25,341 nucleotides of DNA, taken from NCBI GenBank assembly GCA_910588825.1, contig CAJURF010000052.1:1-25341 (forward strand), given 5' to 3'. A model generated the notes under the pieces. The model was given only the letters and a program-made list of their open reading frames with translations, was not told the DNA's origin and searched no databases. Position numbers and translations under genes: made by a program. This document shows positions 7,575 through 15,270 of the stretch, piece by piece. Source of the stretch: an uncultured Lachnospiraceae bacterium (GTDB lineage Bacteria; Bacillota; Clostridia; Lachnospirales; Lachnospiraceae). The stretch's first letter is position 1. Each line of letters opens with the position of its first letter.

Positions 7575-8420
7575 ATGAATGAAACCCCGATTTTAAAAGC
7601 TGAAAATCTGCATTTCTCCTATGACAATGGAGACAGCCACTCTTTAAACGGCCTTTCCCTGGAAATTTTCCGGGGCAGGAAAATAGCCTTTATGGGTGCA
7701 AACGGTTCCGGAAAATCTACTTTCTTTCTATGCTGTAATGGTATTCACAAACCGAAACAGGGTACTTTGTACTACTGTGGAAAGCCTTATGACTACTCAC
7801 GGAAAGGCTTGCTGGAGTTGAGAAGTAAGGTGGGGATTATTTTCCAGGACCCTGACAGCCAGCTGTTCTCAGCCAGTGTCTATCAGGAGATCTCTTTCGG
7901 AATCCTCAATCTGGGGGTGGACCTAGAGACAGCCCAAAAAGAGGTGGAACAGGTCATTGAACATCTGGAGATTACTCCTTTCCGCCACAAACCCACCCAT
8001 GCCCTGAGCGGGGGGCAGAAAAAACAGGTATCCATTGCAGATATCCTGGTGATGCATCCGGAGATTATTATCCTGGACGAGCCAGCAGCAGCCCTGGACC
8101 CCAAGCACACCATTATGGTGAACAACATTGTCAACCAGCTGACCCAGGACGGAATCACGGTCCTCATGTCCACCCATGACGTAAATTATGCCCTGGAGTG
8201 GGCCGATGAGATTGTGCTTCTTCATAACGGACAGGTTCTGATGCAGGGAAGCCCGCTGGAAGTATTTATGAACAAGCCTGTGCTGGAACAGACGAATCTT
8301 GCTCAGCCTGCAGTGCTGTCTCTGTTTGAGAGTCTCTGTAAGAAAGGGATTCTGGATTCCTCCCTGCCGCTGCCCAGGAATCTGGATATGCTGGAGAATT
8401 ATATTGAGAATATGTCTTAG
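7575..8420 (+). CDS. cbiO: Cobalt ECF transporter ATP-binding protein CbiO
   Basis: CbiO powers cobalt import on the cytoplasmic face. ATG at 7575, with GGAG 9 nt upstream, is preferred over a TTG at 7560. The 281-aa protein shows Walker A GANGSGKS (41-48), Q-loop QDPDSQLF (91-98), signature LSGGQKK (144-150), Walker B IIILDEP (164-170) and the switch histidine in STHD (His201). It closes the cbiMNQO operon; no cobalamin synthesis genes follow in this window. Confidence 0.95.
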   Translation: MNETPILKAENLHFSYDNGDSHSLNGLSLEIFRGRKIAFMGANGSGKSTFFLCCNGIHKPKQGTLYYCGKPYDYSRKGLLELRSKVGIIFQDPDSQLFSASVYQEISFGILNLGVDLETAQKEVEQVIEHLEITPFRHKPTHALSGGQKKQVSIADILVMHPEIIILDEPAAALDPKHTIMVNNIVNQLTQDGITVLMSTHDVNYALEWADEIVLLHNGQVLMQGSPLEVFMNKPVLEQTNLAQPAVLSLFESLCKKGILDSSLPLPRNLDMLENYIENMS

Positions 8421-8612
8421 AGACAAAGATGGTACCGTTCCTCCTGGCCGGAACGTATACTTTCCGGTGAAAACCAGGCAGACACTTCTCTGGGATGGAA
8501 TCTAATCCTTGTCAACAGTGAATATTATATTCCGGAGGATTATGTGACAGAACTTACAGAATTGTCAAACGGGGAAAAGTTTGAAATGACCGTCTTGAGG
8601 AAAATCCTCTGA
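8421..8612 (+). pseudogene. Remnant of a VanY/M15-like D-Ala-D-Ala carboxypeptidase
   Basis: A start-less open stretch ends at TGA 8610-8612. From 8496 it encodes WNLILVNSEYYIPEDY and then VTELTELSNGEKF, closely resembling the N-terminal substrate-recognition part of M15 peptidases (WNLxLVN..HxxPxxY..ELxxLxNG.KV). The expected downstream RIYPEL and catalytic zinc residues are absent; the frame ends shortly after. There is no ribosome site or start. Family assignment rests on motif memory only. Confidence 0.6.
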
Positions 8613-8681
8613 AATTCCCCGTTCACGGGAATGCATAAAAGGCAAAATTTATTACCAAAAATACGGTAAATGGTGCAGCCC

Positions 8682-8710
8682 TTGACATTATTTCGGCATA
8701 CCGATATAAT
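8682..8710 (+). promoter_or_regulatory. Consensus promoter of the HTH gene
   Basis: A perfect TTGACA (8682-8687), 17-nt spacer and perfect TATAAT (8705-8710) lie 24 nt before the ATG of the HTH gene. Such a strong promoter is expected to be repressed by its own product, as in many toxin-antitoxin operons. Confidence 0.9.
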
Positions 8711-8734
8711 CATAACAGAGAGGATGTGACCGGA

Positions 8735-9139
8735 ATGATAATCGAGAGACTGTTGAAAAAACGAAACATGACCAAATACAGATTAGCCACAGATGCAGGA
8801 ATTCCCCACGCTACACTGAACGATATATGCAGCGGTAAAACCAAGCTGGAAAAATGCTCCGCCGAAACGGTGTATAAGCTGGCAAAGTCGCTTGGTGTGT
8901 CAATGGAGATGCTAACCGCTGAAGGAATCCATCAGACACAGAAGGAACGCTCCTACGAATACGGCCTGCCCGCCTATTTACAGCATGATTTGGATGCTTA
9001 CAAAGAAGGTCTGAAAAACAAATCGCCGTTGCTTGACTGTCTATGGGGAGAATTGTCTGGCAGCATCAATCTTGCGGAAATCAACGACGGCGCAATCACA
9101 AAGGAACACGCCGATTATCTGAGAACAAAATATCTTTAA
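8735..9139 (+). CDS. XRE-type helix-turn-helix protein, antitoxin-like
   Basis: The 134-aa protein has an N-terminal Cro/CI-type HTH (about residues 1-62: KRNMTKYRLATDAGIPHATL, then ICSGKTKLEKCSAETVYKLA) and a C-terminal region ending DGAITKEHADYLRTKYL. ATG at 8735 is preferred; AGGA lies 10 nt upstream. A GTG three codons earlier lies too close to that site. The next gene, 14 nt downstream, is a broken HipA-like kinase, so this is probably a HipB-like antitoxin and autorepressor left without a working toxin. Confidence 0.85.
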   Translation: MIIERLLKKRNMTKYRLATDAGIPHATLNDICSGKTKLEKCSAETVYKLAKSLGVSMEMLTAEGIHQTQKERSYEYGLPAYLQHDLDAYKEGLKNKSPLLDCLWGELSGSINLAEINDGAITKEHADYLRTKYL

Positions 9140-9153
9140 GGGACCGAGGAAAA

Positions 9154-9765
9154 ATGGCTGAAACAATCGACTTTACAGGCTGCCGGACAGTACTCGGCAA
9201 AGCATATAACGGCGCATGAAACCTTACTCGGAACTTTTAAGACCGGGGCAAGGAGAAAATTGTCTGCGCCTGCAAGGATTTCACAGCAGCCGGAAAGAGG
9301 TTCTTCGATTTCTGTTCCATTAAGAATACGATTCTGGAATCGGATTCAAACGGTACGAGAACGGAGCTTGAGGATATTCTTGATACCATCAGAAAACAGC
9401 AGTATGTATCGCCGGAAGCTCTGGAGAGACACTTTTGGAATGTGTTCGCTACAGACGCACTGCATTCCAGAATCTATCAATATCCCACCTCAGTCATTAA
9501 GCAGAATAACAGAAAAATCAATTACCGTGATTTTTTAATGACAGGAGAATATGATGGCTGCAATGAGGCTGTAAAGCGGATTGTACCTCGGATTAATATG
9601 GATAAAATAGGTGCGTTTATCGACGAAGTACCGTATTTATCCGAGCTGCAAAGAAAGTTTTACAAGCATTATATCAAGGCAAGGTACGATCTGATTCTCG
9701 TTCCGACTTTTGACTTGGCAGTAAATCTTGAACCGGGGAAAACCAATCCCATAATTGGGATATAA
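9154..9765 (+). pseudogene. HipA-like serine/threonine kinase toxin, broken by deletions
   Basis: ATG at 9154, with CGAGGA upstream, encodes 21 residues (MAETIDFTGCRTVLGKAYNGA) and stops at 9217. A different frame then reads ETLLGTF, and after a further shift KIVCACKDFTAAGKRFFDFC through ALERHFWNVFATDAL to RIYQYPTSVIKQNNRKINY and a C-terminal helical part ending at 9765. These match successive parts of HipA/CtkA-type kinases. Missing are the ATP-lid region between the first two blocks and the catalytic DRHNGNWG loop with the metal-binding Asp between DAL and RIY. The kinase cannot be active. Family call is by motif recognition. Confidence 0.7.
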
Positions 9766-9938
9766 CGACAAAATACTGAAGCAAAAAGGACACGCTCTTG
9801 AAGAAAAATACTATTGCAAGAACAATGATTCCCTGTTATACTCAAGTAATTGGCATTAGGGGACAGTCCCCAGCCATAAAATAAATGACAGAAAGGGGAA
9901 TGCTGTTTGAAGAACAACAGATGTGCTATTGTGTCAAG

Positions 9939-9977
9939 CCGGGAGGCTTGCATACAATAACCCGGCAAACCTCCCGG
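9939..9977 (+). promoter_or_regulatory. Inverted repeat upstream of the RNHCP gene
   Basis: CCGGGAGG (9939-9946) pairs with CCTCCCGG (9970-9977) across a 23-nt loop, 38 nt before the RNHCP start. No T run follows, so a terminator is unlikely. It could be a leader hairpin or protein-binding site. The rest of 9766-10014 shows no gene. Confidence 0.4.
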
Positions 9978-10014
9978 AAGACTCATTTAGAAAGACTTTC
10001 AGGAGGAAAAAACA

Positions 10015-10440
10015 ATGAACCGTGAAAATAAACGGAAAAAATATGAAAAAAATTATTATAAAACCCATGCCTGTAATGATATCTTCACCTGCAGAGTCTG
10101 CAGTCGGATGGTCGTTCCCGGGGGCGCGGGAACGAATCACCGAAACCACTGCCCAAATTGTCTGAGTAGCCTTCATGTGGATATAGAACCAGGCGACCGG
10201 GCTTCTGACTGTGGAGGGATTATGGAGCCAGTTGCCGTGTGGGTTAGAAAAAACGGTGAGTGGGCCGTCATCCACCGATGCGGCAGATGCGGTGAGTTAT
10301 CGTCAAACCGTGTGGCGGCAGACGATAATCCAATGAAACTCATGTCCATTGCCATGAGGCCATTATCCAAACCTCCATTTCCTCTGGAGCGGATAGAAGA
10401 ATTGACAGCTCTCATGGGCGGAGAGGGAGCAATCCGATAA
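10015..10440 (+). CDS. RNHCP-domain protein (zinc-ribbon type)
   Basis: The 141-aa protein carries the RNHCP signature in full: FTCRVCSRMV, then NHRNHCPNCLSSLHVD and PGDRASDCGG, later GEWAVIHRCGRCGELSSNR and DDN. The spaced CxxC pairs suggest two zinc sites. The biochemical role of this family is not established. CAGGAGG lies 8-9 nt upstream of the ATG. It is monocistronic and followed by a terminator shared with the convergent neighbour. Confidence 0.85.
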   Translation: MNRENKRKKYEKNYYKTHACNDIFTCRVCSRMVVPGGAGTNHRNHCPNCLSSLHVDIEPGDRASDCGGIMEPVAVWVRKNGEWAVIHRCGRCGELSSNRVAADDNPMKLMSIAMRPLSKPPFPLERIEELTALMGGEGAIR

Positions 10441-10459
10441 TCAAATAAAACCTGCAGAC

Positions 10460-10498
10460 AAAGAGTGGTGCCAGAGGTAATCTCCAGCGCCACTCTTT
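10460..10498. terminator. Hairpin between convergent genes, probable bidirectional terminator
   Basis: AAAGAGTGG (10460-10468) pairs with CCACTCTTT (10490-10498), extended by GC pairs toward the loop. It lies between the stops of the RNHCP gene (plus) and the His-rich gene (minus). The T runs are short on both sides. Confidence 0.65.
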
Positions 10499-10512
10499 AT
10501 CAATTTATGATT

Positions 10513-10974
10513 CTAAAAAGAATTATCCACAAAATACCCCATATATTCCTCCAGAGCCCCTCTCAGCAATTGAGATTCTATCCCATCTGCTGCAGCCAGC
10601 AGTTTGCACTTCACCCTTGAAGCATCTGACTCTGTACTCTCCTGATTTTCCGAACGGAAAATCTCTGTCCCCACCAGGTTCAGTATGACTGTAGAACTGG
10701 TATCTTTCAGACTTGCTTTGATCTCCAGCGGAACGCCTCCATTTTCTTTGATAAAAACAGAAGCATCTTTCATGGACAGCTCCATATTCATCACAGCCAC
10801 AGGCAGAGAGGCCGGGGTATAGGCAGTCATTGTGCCGAGAATATGTCCATCCGAGCTTCCCATAATCACCCTGCTGCCCCCATGATGGTTGTGGTGATCA
10901 TGCTCGTGTTGGTGGTTATGATGTCCGCCGCAGCCGTTTTCATTTACTTGTGTTCCTTCCATTTTGCCACTCAT
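10513..10974 (-). CDS. Protein with N-terminal His-rich metal-binding stretch, function unknown
   Basis: ATG at 10974 lies 7 nt after AGGAGG and gives 153 aa; an ATG six bases earlier is too close to the site. Residues about 15-33 contain CGGHHNHQHEHDHHNHHGG, a likely nickel, zinc or cobalt chelating run. The rest is a compact acidic domain without recognised motif and without signal peptide or membrane segment. It could be a metal store or metallochaperone, given the cobalt transporter 2 kb away, but that link is inference. Confidence 0.8.
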   Translation of the reverse strand: MSGKMEGTQVNENGCGGHHNHQHEHDHHNHHGGSRVIMGSSDGHILGTMTAYTPASLPVAVMNMELSMKDASVFIKENGGVPLEIKASLKDTSSTVILNLVGTEIFRSENQESTESDASRVKCKLLAAADGIESQLLRGALEEYMGYFVDNSF

Positions 10975-10989
10975 TTCCATTCCTCCTAG

Positions 10990-11019
10990 ATTATATTCCG
11001 TTCTTTAAGTTATCGTCCA
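10990..11019 (-). promoter_or_regulatory. Promoter of the His-rich protein gene
   Basis: On the minus strand TATAAT (10995-10990) lies just upstream of AGGAGG. At 18-nt spacing the -35 is TGGACG (11019-11014), a weak match. Confidence 0.5.
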
Positions 11020-11033
11020 CAGGTAATATCCAC

Positions 11034-11062
11034 TTGCAGTTTTCTTTCCTCCATATTATAAT
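11034..11062 (+). promoter_or_regulatory. Promoter of ppiB
   Basis: TTGCAG (11034-11039), a 17-nt spacer and TATAAT (11057-11062) lie 43 nt upstream of the ppiB ATG, divergent from the His-rich gene promoter. Confidence 0.75.
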
Positions 11063-11105
11063 AATTTCCGTAAATATTCAACATTTAAGAAAGGAATTCA
11101 TTACC

Positions 11106-11627
11106 ATGCCGAATCCAATTGTAACAATTACTATGGAAAACGGGGATGTTATGAAAGTGGAGCTGTACCCGGACATTGCCCCAAATACTGTAAATAATTT
11201 TCTCAGCCTTGTGGAAAAAGGATTTTACAACGGCCTTATCTTCCACCGTGTGATTCCAGGATTTATGATTCAGGGCGGCTGCCCCGACGGAACAGGGATG
11301 GGCGGACCGGGATATGCCATCCGGGGAGAATTTGCCCAGAATGGTTTCCCCAATGACCTGAAACACGAACCAGGGGTAATCTCCATGGCCCGGGCCATGC
11401 ATCCCAACAGCGCCGGTTCTCAGTTTTTCCTGATGCATGAGACTTCTCCCCACTTAGACGGCGCCTATGCCGCTTTCGGAAAAGTCACAGAAGGGCTGGA
11501 AGTGATTGACAAAATCGCCCAGGTTCCCACCGATGGCAGTGACAAACCCCTGGAACCCCAGGTGATTCAATCCATGACTGCGGATACTCAGGGACAGGAA
11601 TATCCACAGCCGGAGATTTTATCGTAA
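11106..11627 (+). CDS. ppiB: Peptidyl-prolyl cis-trans isomerase, cyclophilin type
   Basis: This is a 173-aa cytosolic cyclophilin that isomerises Xaa-Pro bonds. The start is ATG at 11106 with AAGGA about 10 nt upstream; the frame remains open upstream but contains no better start. Active-site segments are present: FHRVIPGFMIQGG (catalytic Arg), then SAGSQFFLMHE and HLDGAYAAFGKV. There is no signal peptide, so it is the cytoplasmic type. Confidence 0.95.
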   Translation: MPNPIVTITMENGDVMKVELYPDIAPNTVNNFLSLVEKGFYNGLIFHRVIPGFMIQGGCPDGTGMGGPGYAIRGEFAQNGFPNDLKHEPGVISMARAMHPNSAGSQFFLMHETSPHLDGAYAAFGKVTEGLEVIDKIAQVPTDGSDKPLEPQVIQSMTADTQGQEYPQPEILS

Positions 11628-11696
11628 ATCAATATTCAAACAGGCAGAAATCAGGCGCACATCGGACTATAATAACTGATTTCATCGGGGATGCTC

Positions 11697-14066
11697 TCAC
11701 CTTCCAATGGTTTCCACAACCGTCATCTGCCTGATGCGCCTCACCGGTCCTGCCGCCGCCAGACACACGGATACAGACATCACGGCCACAATTACCAGAA
11801 ACTCCCACCCGGGCAGTGTCCAGGCATCACCCCACCTGGATGTTACCAGGGACCGGAAAAAGGCCCTGTTCAGCGGCAGTCCCACGGCACAGCCGAAGAC
11901 CGTGCCACAGACCGTATAGGTGAGAGTTTCCCCCCATATCATGCGGGCCAGCTGGCGGACTTCCATTCCCACTGCACGCATGGCTCCATATTCTCTCATC
12001 CGCGCTGACACACTCATGGCAATACAATTCATAATATTGAAAAACCCAATCATGGCAATCACCACCAAAAATCCATAGAGAAACACAGCCATAGAATAGC
12101 CTGCCCCTTTTGCCTCCCGGTTACCAATTCTTTTGTCAGAGAAAGAAATCTCCCTGCCGCAGGCCTGTTCCACCGCCCTGCGCAGTTGCTGCACCTGGGC
12201 ATCCCCGGCATCAGGCTGAAGCTGCATATCAAGCACTGCATAATCCTGCTCTCCTGTCAGCTTCTCGAACATTTCTTCTGAACAGATCACCATTTCTTCC
12301 TCAATGCCAGTATTTTTACTTGTTCCATAATTATAAGGAACATCTGACAGCACCCCGCTGACAGATACCTGCTGCCTGCCCGTTTGCGGTAAAAGCGTGA
12401 CACTGCTGCCCATTTTCAATAGGCTGCCGCTCCTGTAGACTAAGAGCAGCCCTTTCCCTGAGATGACCTCTGACAGACTTCCCTCAATCAGAGACTTTTC
12501 TGCCCATGAGAACTGCTGCTCATCATAGGAAAGCACTGTAAGTGTGATTTCCTTTTCTCCGGCAAAGGCAGAAAGCTCCCCATAACTTCTTCCAAATACC
12601 CGTTTTACCCCTGGATAATTTTTCAGCTCATCCACAAGCCTGGAGGGAATCTTATTGGAAGTATCTTCGCTGTACGCATAAATATCCGGCGCCGACGGGC
12701 GCAGGGGCGTGATGGCATGGTGCATAAAATCAACCGCTGTGCTGAAGGAAAGAAACAAAATAATACTGAAAGCAAAAGAGCCTGTGACCAGAAAGAAATT
12801 CCTTCTGCTTCCCATGGCATGGTGGATTCCCAAAGCCGCATCTACTTTAAAAAAGCGGGTATCCGCCGCCCTCTTTGCCGCCTGGACTGTTCTTGCATTC
12901 CCCGAAACTGCCGCCAGCGGAGACACTCCCGCTGCCTGCTTCGCCGGAGACCTGGCGGCCAGAAGTACGGTGATAACTCCCACAACGGTCCCGGCGGCCA
13001 GTCCTATATAGCTGATTCCAAACACAGGAAGCCCCTCAAAAAGCCCAGGGCTCAAAAACCGAAGCATTTTGCACAACAGCCACACCACCACCGTCCCCGC
13101 AAGAAGCCCGGCTGGAACCGCCGTCTTACACCAGCTCAGCGCTTCCCGGCGGACAAACCGGACGATCTGCTTTCGAACCGCGCCCAGACAGCGCATCATT
13201 CCGAAAAATTCCGTTCTCCGGGCAATATTACTGTTCATGCTGGCCGCAATCATAAACACCCCGGCGGCCACAACCAGCACTGCCAGCACCCCGGCCACAA
13301 AGTAAAACCGCATCAGATACGTATCCCGGCTCTGAAACAAAAGCATCAGCACCTTTGCGTTCTGCCTCACCTGCTCCTCCCCAAGCCCCAGCTGTGAAGA
13401 AATTTCCCCAATGGCCTTTTGAATATTACAGTACGGGCGGAAAATCACAAAACAGACTGCCTCCTGGTCCGCCTCTGTACTTTCTGGATTCAGGGCGAAA
13501 AACCCGTCCATGCTGAGGAATATGCCAAAAGCGTCGTGCTCTGCCATCAAAGCCGTATTCTTTGTAATCCCGGTAATCCGCAAATCTATCTGTGCCCCCT
13601 GAGGCGTCTTCAGAGAAATCATTTCACCGATTTCCAACTCCAGACGGTTTATGATATTTTCGTTGACCACCGCCTCATCTTCTGACTGAGGAAAGGTTCC
13701 CTCCACAATGTCCACATCCGGATACATATCCAGAAACTCCCTGTCAAACCCGCAAATCACGGTTTCCTCTCCTTCAATTTGATAATGGTCTTTCAGGCGG
13801 TAGTTCAAAGACTCATACCGTGCCGTCTGTTTCACCTCCGGCCGTGCCCCGATAAGCGCCTCCTGTTCCTCGTTCACCAAAAATCCCGCATGCCAGCTCC
13901 CATCCGTTCTCACGGCCTGAACCAGCTGGGAACGCATTTCCATATCCGCCATGCCAAAAATCACTGTAACCAGAAACACTGCCAGCACAATACAAAACCG
14001 GGTCATCCGGGTCTGTGCCTTATGGTGCTTTGCCGAGATGGAAATCAAATCCAGATAATGTTTCAC
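11697..14066 (-). CDS. ABC transporter permease with MacB/FtsX domains
   Basis: The 789-aa protein has one N-terminal transmembrane segment (22-40), a large extracytoplasmic region (about 45-250), three segments (255-277, 315-335, 350-372), a further segment (423-443), a second extracytoplasmic region and three final segments (about 670-775). This is a duplicated FtsX-like layout. It starts with GTG directly abutting the TAA of the ATPase gene, with GGGAGGTGG upstream. The pair probably moves lipids, peptides or antibiotics, or transmits mechanical work. The adjacent two-component system suggests envelope stress or antimicrobial-peptide response. Confidence 0.9.
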   Translation of the reverse strand: MKHYLDLISISAKHHKAQTRMTRFCIVLAVFLVTVIFGMADMEMRSQLVQAVRTDGSWHAGFLVNEEQEALIGARPEVKQTARYESLNYRLKDHYQIEGEETVICGFDREFLDMYPDVDIVEGTFPQSEDEAVVNENIINRLELEIGEMISLKTPQGAQIDLRITGITKNTALMAEHDAFGIFLSMDGFFALNPESTEADQEAVCFVIFRPYCNIQKAIGEISSQLGLGEEQVRQNAKVLMLLFQSRDTYLMRFYFVAGVLAVLVVAAGVFMIAASMNSNIARRTEFFGMMRCLGAVRKQIVRFVRREALSWCKTAVPAGLLAGTVVVWLLCKMLRFLSPGLFEGLPVFGISYIGLAAGTVVGVITVLLAARSPAKQAAGVSPLAAVSGNARTVQAAKRAADTRFFKVDAALGIHHAMGSRRNFFLVTGSFAFSIILFLSFSTAVDFMHHAITPLRPSAPDIYAYSEDTSNKIPSRLVDELKNYPGVKRVFGRSYGELSAFAGEKEITLTVLSYDEQQFSWAEKSLIEGSLSEVISGKGLLLVYRSGSLLKMGSSVTLLPQTGRQQVSVSGVLSDVPYNYGTSKNTGIEEEMVICSEEMFEKLTGEQDYAVLDMQLQPDAGDAQVQQLRRAVEQACGREISFSDKRIGNREAKGAGYSMAVFLYGFLVVIAMIGFFNIMNCIAMSVSARMREYGAMRAVGMEVRQLARMIWGETLTYTVCGTVFGCAVGLPLNRAFFRSLVTSRWGDAWTLPGWEFLVIVAVMSVSVCLAAAGPVRRIRQMTVVETIGR

Positions 14067-14747
14067 TTATCTACCACCTCCCAGCTCGCCAAGCCTGCCG
14101 TCCACAACTTGAAATACCCGGTCTGCCGATTGGGTCAGATTCATATTGTGGGTGATCATCAAAACCGTCTGCTGATAATGCCGGGCGGCCTTACACAGCA
14201 AGTCCATCACATCCCGGCTGCTCTGGGAATCCAGATTTCCCGTAGGTTCATCTGCCAAAACCAGTATAGGCCGTGTAATCATTGCCCTCCCAATGGCCAC
14301 CCTTTGCTGCTGTCCCCCGGAAAGCTGCCCCGGCAGATGTCTGCGCCGGTTTTCCAGCCCCAGCACCTCCAAAATCTCCTCTACCCGGTCCTTATCCGGT
14401 TTCTTATAATCCAACAGAATGGGAAAAATAATATTCTGCTCCACGTTCAGCTCCGGAATGAGATGAAAGGACTGGAAAACAAACCCAATGCTCTGCCTGC
14501 GGAAAATCGTCCTCTCATCCTCACCCATGTCAAAAATATCCTTCCCGTTTAAAAACACTCTGCCGGAATCCGCTGTATCCAGCCCGCCGATACAGTTCAA
14601 AAGAGTACTTTTTCCAGAACCGGACGCTCCCACCACGGCGGCGAATTCCCCTCTGGCCATGGAAAACGATACATCTTTCAGTGCCTCCACACGGGCTTCC
14701 CCTGTTCCGTAAGTCTTACTCAGATTCTCTGCCTTTAGAATTTCCAA
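14067..14747 (-). CDS. ABC transporter ATP-binding protein, MacB/LolD family
   Basis: The 226-aa ATPase has Walker A GASGSGKS (40-47), signature LSGGQQQRVAIGRA, Walker B LVLADEPTGNLDS and a switch histidine in MITHN. The LADEPTGNLDS form and GRVFLNGKDI segment are typical of the MacB/LolD/FtsE group. The start is TTG at 14747 with GGGAG 7 nt upstream; no ATG is available in the right place. It is directly coupled to the permease. Confidence 0.93.
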   Translation of the reverse strand: MEILKAENLSKTYGTGEARVEALKDVSFSMARGEFAAVVGASGSGKSTLLNCIGGLDTADSGRVFLNGKDIFDMGEDERTIFRRQSIGFVFQSFHLIPELNVEQNIIFPILLDYKKPDKDRVEEILEVLGLENRRRHLPGQLSGGQQQRVAIGRAMITRPILVLADEPTGNLDSQSSRDVMDLLCKAARHYQQTVLMITHNMNLTQSADRVFQVVDGRLGELGGGR

Positions 14748-14817
14748 TTACTGCTCCCTGCCTTTCTTTGCTCTTTAAAGAATGATTCCCAGTTTCTTAC
14801 TTCTGAATCTGCAAAGA

Positions 14818-14872
14818 AGTATAACACTGCAGTCTTACATTTTGGTGAATGGTGTCTTACAGATTTGTAAGA
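14818..14872 (-). promoter_or_regulatory. Candidate response-regulator-dependent promoter of the ABC genes
   Basis: On the minus strand TGTAAGAC occurs twice, its starts 22 nt apart (14861-14854 and 14839-14832). The upstream copy is also half of an inverted repeat TCTTACA-4-TGTAAGA (14872-14855). A -10-like TATACT (14823-14818) follows, with no recognisable -35 at 17 nt. Direct repeats on one face of the helix next to a poor -35 are what OmpR-family activators use, and such a regulator is encoded just upstream. The link is inference. Confidence 0.55.
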
Positions 14873-14881
14873 TTTAGAAAG

Positions 14882-15202
14882 TTAGATTGTTATGCTGCCT
14901 GCATCTTTTCTTAAGTACCCGCTGTTTTCCATAAAACTATAATAGCAGCCATCATCTCCCAGTATGATATGGTCGCGCAATGGAATCCCGGCAGGAATTT
15001 ATTGTCCCAATTCCAGTCATCTGTACAGCCTTTTCAACAAATGCCCGGACATCCTCTTCCTTTACCTGTTTCGATAGAACACGCATTGTACGGTGCGTCT
15101 CCCTTTAAGCTCCTTTGTTACCACAATCTGGGTATCAAACGGCGCCTGTTCTGGACTTTTATATTCCACCACATTATATTTTTTTAATATGTCCCAGTTC
15201 AT
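14882..15202 (-). pseudogene. Degenerate RadC/JAB-like mobile-element gene remnant
   Basis: On the minus strand an ATG at 15202 opens 46 codons (MNWDILKKYNVVEYKSPEQA then PFDTQIVVTKELKGRRTVQC) ending at 15062. A second frame then reads VKEEDVRAFVEKAVQMTGIG, and a third reads PAGIPLRDHIILGDDGCYYSF to a TAA at 14882. The last block matches the C-terminal end of RadC/JAB proteins (LLDHIIIGD.xYxSF); the first resembles small proteins from Lachnospiraceae conjugative elements. Two frameshifts and no catalytic HNHPSG show it is dead. It fills most of the 520-nt gap between the histidine kinase and the ABC genes. Confidence 0.55.
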
Positions 15203-15270
15203 TCTCTATCCTGACATCTGCAAGTTTCTTGATGATCAGCAGATCCATGCGGATGGGTTCTTTGCTCAGA

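Noticed and set aside
8614..8632. Hairpin ATTCCCCGT/ACGGGAAT as a terminator after cbiO
   Set aside because: The stem is short with a bulge and no T run follows on either strand.
12717..14552. Long plus-strand open frames (for example 12717-13397 and 13779-14552)
   Set aside because: They are antisense to the ABC permease and ATPase, are rich in His/Pro/Arg low-complexity sequence and have no ribosome sites; they are shadows of the real genes.
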